Of a stretch of DNA of 14,558 nucleotides, positions 8,491 through 14,558 are shown one piece after another (positions within the stretch are counted from its first letter, which is position 1; each line of letters starts with the position of its first letter). The stretch comes from Gyrodactylus bullatarudis (lineage: Eukaryota; Platyhelminthes; Monogenea; Gyrodactylidea; Gyrodactylidae). The position numbers and the translations under genes are program-made. The notes under the pieces were generated by a model. It was given only the letters and a program-made list of their open reading frames with translations, was not told the DNA's origin and made no database searches. The stretch lies in assembly GCA_012064415.1 (NCBI GenBank), contig SSNU01002974.1:1-14558 (forward strand). The letters run 5' to 3'.

Positions 8491-9006
8491 TTATTCATTG
8501 ACCAATCAGAACCAAGCATCAGAAACCAAATTCTTTTTATCTGAAACACTTCAACAGTCCCTTTTGATCTTTTTTTTGAATAATATCAAGTTTGATACAC
8601 CATTGAAAAGAGTATTTATTCCTTTTTCGAATGGATTAAGAATGAATTTTGTTAATATTATTATTATTAGACTCTTTAACGATTCTATATCTAGTTCAAC
8701 TCCCCGGTTCATCATGAGTCATGACATCTAGTTTCGATTTTATTTTCTGTCTCAAACACTTGAATTTCGGCTGCTTTACGACGGGTAGATTTTTGTATTC
8801 AGAAAGGACTTCTCAGACAGTTGGGATTGATACATCGAACCGTTTTTAAAAATTCCTCATGGTTTAAGAGATATTATATCTCAGTTATTAGATGGTGTAT
8901 CAAACTTGATATTATTCAAAAAACAATGATTTCAAGGGACTATTGAAGTGTTTCAGATAAAAAGAATTTGGTTTCTGATGCTTGGCTCTGATTGGTCAAT
9001 GAATAA
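8491..9006. mobile_element. Foldback element with about 113-bp inverted arms, abutting a PLE remnant
   Basis: The left arm 8491-8603 and right arm 8892-9006 are inverted copies. The outer end is TTATTCATTGACCAATCAG and the inner end is TTTGATACACCAT. They differ by two substitutions in the outer two thirds and by a short T-rich indel region. The first bases match the outer end of the foldback element at 5312 (TTCATTGACCAAT in both). The spacer (8604-8891) carries a TTTTTCGAATGG block. The right end lies two bases before the readable part of a Penelope GIY-YIG domain (9009), so the element may have inserted into that PLE. The 98-codon frame at 8435-8731 crosses the left arm and is probably incidental. 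Confidence 0.7.
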
Positions 9007-9008
9007 TG

Positions 9009-9357
9009 AATTCAAATGCTCCTGTGATCAGTCCTACATTGGGATAACAATGAGGCCTATTTCGGCAAGGATCAAAGAACATCTCTATACGAGAACACTT
9101 ACGAACCACTAATCGCGTGAATTGAAAATTTCAGAATTAGATACTCTGCAGGTCAGAGACTTAGAAAGCAACATATTCACTAAGTCCTAGAAATAGCCGA
9201 AGCCAAGCTAGTCGAGGAAGAGTTACCCTCTTTATGTGCTCAAAAGATTTTGGGTAGAAGATTAGGCTTCACTGTGGTTAAACTTTCACAAGGCTTCCAA
9301 GATGATATAAAAAGTCCCAAAAATGACCTCGAACCAAAACTAACCAAATCTCTTTAA
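9009..9357 (+). pseudogene. Second Penelope-like element remnant: GIY-YIG endonuclease and C-terminus
   Basis: From 9009 the frame reads EFKCSCDQSYIG followed by ITMRPISARIKEH, a clear match to the PLE GIY-YIG start (C-x-C, YIG, T.R, R, EH), until a TAA near 9105. In another frame from 9190, EIAEAKLVEEELPSLCAQK and LGRRLGF match the C-terminal part of the same domain family, where 'AEA' and 'P.LC.QK' are typical, ending at a TAA at 9355-9357. The frame change and stops between the parts show it is dead. Its sequence differs clearly from the PLE at 1204-1860, so they represent separate lineages. The upstream reverse transcriptase is missing; the foldback element occupies the adjoining DNA. Confidence 0.65.
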
Positions 9358-9746
9358 ATCAAAACTTGTACTTGAAACCGGGCGCTACAACCCCCACTCC
9401 AGCACAAGTAGATAAAGCATCAACCGAAAACCATCCAATCCTCACATCTACACAAAACCAAATTAGTGAAACCGACAATGACGGCCTAGCAACTAAGTTG
9501 GCTACAACCCAACCTCAACATTAGTTGAAAAAAATTCCTCTAGTTGCAAAAGCCCAAATAAAACCATTCAAACAAGCCTAAGCTCCCGTGGCAACCGGGA
9601 ACCAAATATAAGCTATGATGATCGAAAGAGAGATTTTTCACAACCAGAAGTGCAGACCTCCACTACTACGCGAAAAAGAAACCTCTCCATATCTCCTAAG
9701 CAAAAAAAGGGGAAAGAAACCTGAAAAGACACTACACAAAAAAAGA
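9358..9746. other. C/A-rich stretch following the PLE remnant, no gene
   Basis: Base composition shifts to CA/AC-rich, for example around 9380-9560, unlike the rest of the window. A short perfect inverted repeat, CTCCCGTGGCAACCGGGA, lies near 9582. It may be the 3' untranslated part of the PLE. The 63-codon frame at 9615-9806 is lysine/arginine-rich low-complexity sequence and I do not call it a gene. Confidence 0.35.
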
Positions 9747-10505
9747 GGTAATACTTTACTTTCGTGTCACCGTAAATTTATAAGAAAATCAACCAATCAG
9801 AATTGAGAACAACCTCTCCACGTCTTTTCGTCTCATCCATTTCGTCCTTGAGCAAAGTAGTACATAAGTCTGATGATATTTGATAGTGGTAAATGTTTTC
9901 TAAAGATAAAAGTGCCTTGGAAATGAAATAAATAAATCTTGTTACCTCTGTATATTGATTGACCTTTGCCACAGCTCGAACAACGCATGTACCTTTGCCT
10001 GTTGAAATTGCATAAACCTGGACAATCATGGGGACAAGGAAATTAATCTATCGATATTAAATTTTTATTTCCAAGAAAAACTTAAAGATATTAAAAAGGG
10101 CTTCTACTTCAAGCCTCGAAGTGAAAAAAGTAAATAAGACTGTATGAAAATAGAACTAAACCTACAAGGCTTAGTGTGTTTAAAACCCTAAGACCCCTGA
10201 ATAATATTTTGTATGTTACATTTTACTTAAAAACCAAAATTGTTGAGCTCAATTTATAGAAAATTTGAAAAACCAAGAGTGTTGAATTTCAAGAATACTC
10301 GACCGTTGCCATTATTTTATAGTTGAAATTTATTTTGGAGAAATAATCCCTCATCAAAATATAAAAAAAGACCAAAAACAAAAGACAGGCAAAAAAATTT
10401 TTAAAAAACATTGGTTATCATAGGAAAGACGTGGAGAGGTTGTTCTCAATTCTGATTGGTTGATTTTCTTATAAATTTACGCTGACACGAAAGTAAAGTA
10501 TTACC
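9747..10505. mobile_element. Element with 81-bp near-perfect inverted arms
   Basis: The arms 9747-9827 and 10425-10505 are inverted copies with one mismatch in 81 (position 9770), so they are young or kept alike by conversion. The outer end reads GGTAATACTTTACTTTCGTG and the inner end CCTCTCCACGTCTTT. Each arm contains a CCAATCAGA motif. The interior holds a Gypsy RNase H fragment on the minus strand. Flanks are A-rich on both sides and no certain target-site duplication is visible. It could be a foldback transposon that captured retroelement DNA, or a retroelement piece flanked by two MITE copies. Confidence 0.7.
9778..10044 (-). pseudogene. Gypsy (Ty3)-type retrotransposon RNase H fragment
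   Basis: The minus-strand frame reads NFLVPMIVQVYAISTGKGT, then VTRFIYFISKALLSLENIYH. This follows the start of Gypsy RNase H, where a hydrophobic strand and 'VDAS..G.G' are followed by 'RPI.Y.S+.L...E..Y' (established). The first catalytic Asp of the DAS motif is replaced by Tyr, while the Glu in SLENIYH is kept. The last residues run into the left inverted arm of the surrounding element (9747-9827), so the coding part is cut there. A TAG lies just upstream of the readable part. It is a non-functional snippet of about 80 codons. Confidence 0.55.
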
Positions 10506-10561
10506 AAAAAATATAGTTATTAATTAGTTATTTGATTACACTCATACAATTGTACATTTTC

Positions 10562-10588
10562 ACCCCTCGCATGACTCATATGAGGGGT
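10562..10588 (+). repeat. Perfect-ended hairpin ACCCCTC...GAGGGGT
   Basis: The 27 bases are nearly fully self-complementary (seven outer pairs, a G-T, one mismatch, then four pairs). No run of T follows, so it is not a bacterial-type terminator. Its role is unknown. Confidence 0.4.
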
Positions 10589-10648
10589 CCTATATTTCTA
10601 TCTATTCTTATGTATTCTCAAAAACTATTACTACCTATGAAAGGCTAA

Positions 10649-10726
10649 CCAATCAGATTTCTTTTTTGTAATATTGATGTATTTATATTTGGCATGTAAA
10701 GACTGAAGAGTATGCCCGAAATAGAG
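10649..10726 (+). promoter_or_regulatory. CCAAT-TATA-CTGAAGAG module
   Basis: CCAATCAGA (10649-10657) is followed by TATTTATATTT (10680-10690) and then, 23 bp after the TATA start, by CTGAAGAG-TATGCCC-GAAATAGAG (10703-10726). The arrangement resembles the module at 13483-13584. The spacing would place a transcription start at or near the CTGAAGAG. A 32-codon frame begins at 10768 and ends at 10864-10866; I do not call it a gene. Confidence 0.3.
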
Positions 10727-11380
10727 TTCAATCTCTTCATATTCTCAGGCATCGCCTTTCTTACAAAATGACTAATAGCATAGCTACAGTTAAAGATTAC
10801 TTAATTCAACACATGATAGCAGAAAAATCTTTTGAATTATTATATCATGAGTTTTACGTATGTTAGAACTAAGATTTTTGCGTTTTCCAGAAGATTAATA
10901 GATTTTCTATCGAATGGGAGGTAAAAAAAGAATTTTCTGACCTTAGATGAACAATAATGAGTTGCTTATAAGATATTTGATAGAAGTAACCCTTTTGGAA
11001 ATTTAAGGGTTAATTTGAAATTTGATGAAATATTGTAATTCTTTTATGAAAATATGAATGAATTTCTTGTACGAGTAAATAGGACGAGTAAAATATTCTC
11101 TATCGAATGGGCTATCTTTTTATTTCAATAATAAAACTTTTAATATGTGAATTGGAGACAATTTCTATAACGTTAAAAATGAATACAGAATAATAAGAAT
11201 TAAAATTAGGATAGTGAGAAGAAACAAGTATCGTATACGTTTCATAACGAGGGATTGAAGTTATTAATATTTGGAAAGTGTATATCTTACAATGTTTATC
11301 TTATATAACAACAAGTGAAAAGTTTCAAGTTTATCGATTTTGAGGATTTTTTTCATCACGCATATACTTTGGTTGATATA
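10727..11380. other. AT-rich spacer with two copies of the TCTATCGAATGGG motif
   Basis: Copies lie at 10905-10917 and near 11098-11110, in the same direction. No domain was recognised in the short frames. Confidence 0.4.
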
Positions 11381-11389
11381 TATATAAAA
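11381..11389 (+). promoter_or_regulatory. TATA box of the 11415 gene
   Basis: TATATAAAA starts 34 bp before the ATG at 11415. The A/T-rich leader ends in AAAATATTTTTTT directly before the ATG, as in the paralogue at 6199 (AAATATTTTTAATTTTT). Confidence 0.45.
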
Positions 11390-11414
11390 TAAATTAAAAG
11401 GAAAATATTTTTTT

Positions 11415-12269
11415 ATGGATTTAAGTGAAAATAAAGATGAAAGAAAACTTGAGGATGCAGGACCAAATGGAGATGACGAATGGGATTCCATTTTGGATGA
11501 AATTTTTTTATGTGATGATTCTGGACAGATCGAGGAAGAACAAGAAAGCGGTTACGACGAAATGGATGGTCCTTGTGAATCAAAGACAAAGAAAAAAAGT
11601 TTCAAACGTCTCTGCAAAGCGGTATCAGGCCTACCAGATAAAATAATTGATGGCATAAATCATCATGGGGATATTTTAACGAAAAGACTTATCGGGAGAA
11701 AAAATTGTCTCGAGATAGCTATTGACAATGATAATTTTTTTATGGACGACTTTCTAAAAAAGTACAAGTATTTATGTGATTTAGTTATGGATGGTGGCAA
11801 TGGTGATGCTTACTTCCTGAGTCTAGTCACAATACGAGGATTGGACGGGTCTTATAAATTATTGAAAAAGTTACTAAATATGCATGCAAATATCGATGAT
11901 ATGGGTGCGGGCTTGAAGACATATCAAGTAAAAATCATGTGGTGTTATCACTACTATCTAGAAAAATCAAATATATGCAATGAACTATTTTCTTTGAGCA
12001 GAGAAGAGGAAAAAATATTGCAAGATTATCCAGATTTTTCTAAAATTTATGGGGATTTTGTAAAATGTAATGTATCTCTTTCAAGATTTCTACGTGAATG
12101 CAGCAATATCGCAAAAAAGATCCAGAAAGATGGGACTGCACCTATTCTTCTATCTCTAATGCTGTGCAGATTAGCAGATTGTGAATTTTTCGATCAAATT
12201 ATGAAGAAAATTGCTTGCTTCCAATCACTTGCAGAGGGCTCAACAGAAAAATTTGATATTGAAAAATAA
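11415..12269 (+). CDS. Paralogue of the 6199 gene, 284 residues up to an in-frame TAA
   Basis: This is the same unrecognised family as 6199-7332, on the same strand 4.1 kb downstream, so a tandem duplicate with repeats between. It begins MDLSENKDER and has the N-terminal motif EWDSILDEI (22-30), matching EIDSLLSEI in the other copy. The acidic linker is much shorter (about 31-58). The helical core follows, with YFLSLVTIRGLDGSYKLL (133-150) and DGTAPILLSLMLCRL (239-253). Cysteines 67, 121, 177, 188, 218, 229 and 251 match those of the paralogue. The frame meets TAA at 12267-12269, but homology continues in the same frame to 12449. The product is therefore either a shortened protein lacking the last conserved helix, a readthrough protein, or that of a recent pseudogene. 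No signal peptide is seen. Confidence 0.65.
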   Translation: MDLSENKDERKLEDAGPNGDDEWDSILDEIFLCDDSGQIEEEQESGYDEMDGPCESKTKKKSFKRLCKAVSGLPDKIIDGINHHGDILTKRLIGRKNCLEIAIDNDNFFMDDFLKKYKYLCDLVMDGGNGDAYFLSLVTIRGLDGSYKLLKKLLNMHANIDDMGAGLKTYQVKIMWCYHYYLEKSNICNELFSLSREEEKILQDYPDFSKIYGDFVKCNVSLSRFLRECSNIAKKIQKDGTAPILLSLMLCRLADCEFFDQIMKKIACFQSLAEGSTEKFDIEK

Positions 12270-12449
12270 CTAGAGCACTGTGGCATAAATACATCGTCAC
12301 ACGAATTGATCTGGTGTCATAAAATAATAATTTTTTGCCTAATTATGGTTAACCTCGAAGTTGAGAAAAATAAGACGTTGACACATTTACATACATGGAT
12401 GCAACGTACGATAGATACTCGCGAGAGCCAATCAAATGAAACTGTCTGA
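12270..12449 (+). other. Conserved C-terminal extension of the 11415 gene beyond its TAA
   Basis: The sixty codons after the TAA, ending in TGA at 12447-12449, stay in frame and match the C-terminus of the 6199 protein. Over 36 residues starting at SSHELIWCHK I count 19 identities, the same level as upstream of the stop. A hydrophobic helix (IIIFCLIMVNLEV) and HL..WM are kept. No further stop or frameshift occurs. Confidence 0.7.
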
Positions 12450-12465
12450 AAGTACTCTGAATAAA
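12448..12465 (+). terminator. Poly(A) signal of the 11415 gene
   Basis: GAAAGTACTCTGAATAAA overlaps the distal TGA stop and ends in AATAAA (12460-12465). It matches the signal of the 6199 gene. Confidence 0.55.
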
Positions 12466-13153
12466 AACTAAGGAAATTATCGCAATTAATTGGTTCAATG
12501 TTTTCGTTTTTGGATTAATCATAACAGTCTATAATATAATCAATAAAATGTTGACATAATGTTTATCAGATCAAGATTCTGAGAATTAGAAAATTTTTAA
12601 GCCTGTAAAATTTTTGCAAAATTTTATATCATACTCATGCTCTTAAATGTTTATTATAGCTCATTTAAATCACTTAAATACTCTACAAAAATTTATGTTG
12701 AGCTATATTTTCTGGTTTAGAAATATTTCTTGATAGTATTTTTTAAATTTTTACAAATACACTAAACTTCCTGGAAAATGTATGAGCTGAAAAAACCACG
12801 CATTAAGAATTAAAATGGACGTACTCACAAGTACAACCATTATTTTAAAAAAAATTCATGAATTTAGAAAATTCTAAAGCATAAAATTAAACCTGAATTT
12901 CTCATTAGAATTCTGAGATTTTGTATTTAGGCCAATATAGCTTGCGTCTGAACCTTCTTCCAGAAATCTAGCTCTATTGATGAACGAAATTATTATTTTT
13001 CGTTCAAGGCCTATAATATTAGCATCAGAATGTAAATTCGTTTCAATTTTATAAGTCTTATGCATCAGTAAAAACCAGACCAGTTTAAAGTTGTAATGAC
13101 CGATTCTTACTTCTTGAATGAAAATGGAAAGAATTTCATTTTTCAACCTTTCT
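12466..13153. other. AT-rich spacer, no recognised gene
   Basis: A 90-codon minus-strand frame (13146-12874) has fairly normal amino-acid composition but matches no family I know and has no support from motifs or neighbours. It could be a small gene or repeat-derived. The rest is A/T-rich without structure. Confidence 0.35.
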
Positions 13154-13286
13154 TCTGTAACAAACCCCCTTTTTACCGGTGACGTAATCTTCGAATAACT
13201 TACAGTCCTTTTGGAAAAAAAGGGGTCTCCCTAAAAGATGTGTTTGCATTACGTCATCGTTGTGAAAATAAACAGGGGTCTGTAAC
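13154..13286. mobile_element. Short MITE-like structure with 8-bp flanking direct repeats
   Basis: TCTGTAAC occurs at 13154-13161 and 13279-13286. Between them the ends are inversely related (CCCCC near 13165 and CAGGGG at 13273-13278), with TGACGTAAT at 13180-13188 mirrored by ATTACGTCA at 13248-13256. An 8-bp duplication is typical of hAT-type insertion, but the inverted ends are imperfect and offset by a few bases. Confidence 0.4.
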
Positions 13287-14014
13287 TAAATTATGAATGA
13301 TTTTTTTCCCAAATTCATTTGTAAACTAAAATTGTAATCATATGAACTTTAAACTCGTCTAGTTTTTAGCCAAAATTATATTTCTGGCTGAGATTTACGG
13401 AGGTGTCAAATGGGAATAGAGACATATTTCAAAAAGAGATAGAAGGTGTAACACCAACAGTCCATCCGGTTACAAATAAATGCTCTGATTGGCCCAAAAG
13501 AACTTTTCGCATTTCATTGAATAATATTCTGTATAAATATAAATGTCGGTGTTGGGTCTGATGAGAACCGACGAAAATAAAGGGCTAAATGATACAATAG
13601 CGCAACACCTCGAAAATTTAATTTATGCCTTACAAGTAGTTAGTTTATATAGAAAATTATTATCAAATAATCGAATTTATTTATTAAAGCAAAGAAATAC
13701 TCACATAACACATTTTTCGATGAATTTTCAGTTCGCAATACATTGATTTGATATTCCAATAAACCAATCCAATAGCCTTTTGCTCGAATTTTGCTTATTA
13801 AACGACAAATAAAATTCATTTATCTCACTATTGAATGATTTGTTTCAGTCCAACTGAGTTGTTGAGAGTGATCCAATTATCTATACCCTGAATAGTCATA
13901 TCGAAAAATTATTTAGAGTTTTTCTAATCCTCAGCCTTTTAAAACAATAGGAAAAGTAGTAATAGTATTTTGTTTGTATTATGTCAAGAATATTTCATAT
14001 TATATTTGAATAAC
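13287..14014. other. Spacer containing a promoter-like module, no recognised gene
   Basis: Apart from the module at 13483-13584, only short frames are present. The 67-codon frame at 13543-13746 starts inside that module and shows no family features. Confidence 0.35.
13483..13584 (+). promoter_or_regulatory. CCAAT-TATA-CTGATGAG module
   Basis: CTCTGATTGG (13483-13492), TATAAATATAA (13532-13542) and CTGATGAG-AACCGAC-GAAAATAAAGGG (13558-13584) lie in the same order and with similar spacing as at 10649-10726. The spacing of 26 bp between TATA and CTGATGAG is what RNA polymerase II start-site selection would give. Confidence 0.35.
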
Positions 14015-14359
14015 ATGGAAGAACTTGACATTATTAGTCCTATTGTTCCTATATCAGAAATCTCGTTAGACAATGTCCACCAGTTGAATCTCGTCAACCT
14101 CATGGCGAGTTTCACTTTGAGAAAGGATGCCATACATTTGTGTCAACGCCTTGGTCTCATTTTTGTGCATCCCAAGCATAAATGTTTGCAAACCATGTAT
14201 CTCAATAGAGCAAAAATTTATATTTTCATTATGATACTCATGAATAAACTATTGATTTTATTTTGTGCGTCTGGTTTTCCAGTCATACATATTGGAAAAC
14301 TTGGTGTATTTTTGGAACAAATTAGAATATTCTATACGTATGCCTACTCATTGGTATAA
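14015..14359 (+). pseudogene. Possible Merlin/IS1016-type transposase N-terminal fragment
   Basis: Starting at the second in-frame ATG, the protein begins MEELDIISPI and contains LMASFTLRKDAIHLCQRLGL followed by HPKHKCLQTMYL. Merlin (ISXO2-like) transposases begin with a helical 'a...L...GLi...p.C..C...M.L' zinc-ribbon region (established). The spacing of KHKC and M-x-L fits, but the second half of the zinc ribbon is not clear. A later HIGKLGVFLEQIRI could be the 'R.GSFFE.S+I' step of the family. No DDE residues are visible before the TAA, so at most this is a 5' remnant. The resemblance is weak and rests on memory of the family pattern. Confidence 0.35.
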
Positions 14360-14558
14360 ATTTATAATAAATATTATTCTTCAAAGGGTAGAGAGGCAGG
14401 GATCACTTTTACACAGTTACAGGTGGGAACAGTATTTGTGGAGTGTAAAATCACACCTCCGTTCATTTGTGTACATTTGTGTAAATTCACAGTTTTTCGA
14501 TAAATAAAAAAAATTTCATTGTACTTTGAAGTAGGTCTATTAGGGTCCTGGTATAAAA
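14360..14558. other. Right edge: spacer with an ACTTTTACACAGTTA repeat
   Basis: GGGTAGAGAGGCAGGGATC leads into ACTTTTACACAGTTA (14405-14419), like the copy at 8283-8318. The window ends in GGTATAAAA with no feature recognised beyond it. Confidence 0.35.

Noticed and set aside
8435..8731. The 98-codon plus-strand frame as a gene
   Set aside because: It crosses the left arm and spacer of a foldback element and shows no family features.
10768..10890. A small spliced gene: frame from 10768 with GTATGT at 10858 and CCAG at 10890
   Set aside because: The intron would be only 33 bases, too short for animals, and the resulting peptide has no recognisable feature.
12874..13146. The 90-codon minus-strand frame as a gene
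   Set aside because: No motif, promoter, poly(A) signal or relative in the window supports it; length alone is not convincing in AT-rich DNA.
13558..13576. CTGATGAG...GAAA at 13558, and the similar blocks at 10703 (+) and 7526 (-), as hammerhead ribozymes
   Set aside because: Only seven bases separate CTGAWGAG from GAAA, so stem II cannot exceed one pair. No clear stem I with stem III around a UH cut site could be drawn. Kept only as a shared motif.

Overview
The window reads as AT-rich, repeat-dense nuclear DNA of an invertebrate animal. This rests on several separate mobile-element classes with decayed reading frames, on tRNA-headed SINE-like repeats, and on AATAAA signals just behind the two best genes. 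There is no bacterial operon structure and no visible Shine-Dalgarno pattern. A crustacean such as a copepod is an informed guess from the mix of elements; nothing in the window proves it.

Layout. 1-235 (-): the region before the reverse transcriptase of a LINE, running off the left edge. 497-625 (-): the C-terminal end of a hAT transposase, with candidate subterminal repeats at 383-446. 1204-1860 (-): the 3' part of a Penelope-like element (PLE) with a GIY-YIG endonuclease. 1950-2240 (+): a tRNA-derived SINE-like repeat carrying a complete type I hammerhead ribozyme fold. 3050-4544 (+): a frameshifted copy of a multicopy, transposase-like gene. 5312-5979: a foldback element. 6199-7332 (+): an intact intronless gene of unknown function. 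7620-7888 (-): a second, decayed SINE-hammerhead copy. 8491-9006: a foldback element abutting a second PLE remnant (9009-9357, +). 9747-10505: an element with 81-bp inverted arms enclosing a Gypsy-type RNase H fragment (-). 11415-12269 (+): a paralogue of the 6199 gene whose frame continues past a TAA to 12449. 13154-13286: a MITE-like structure. 14015-14359 (+): a possible Merlin-type transposase fragment.

The most notable content is the tandem pair of unrecognised paralogues at 6199 and 11415. They share a short acidic N-terminal motif, a disordered linker of variable length, a helical core with conserved cysteines, a TATA box 34-39 bp before the ATG and a common poly(A) context. The second copy has an in-frame stop just before a C-terminal helix that is as conserved as the rest. 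The second notable item is the hammerhead fold in the SINE.

Apart from the two paralogues I see no gene likely to make an intact cellular protein. The intervening DNA is best described as layered repeats that share short motifs: CCAAT-type ends, a TCGAATGG motif, and a CTGAWGAG-N7-GAAA motif.
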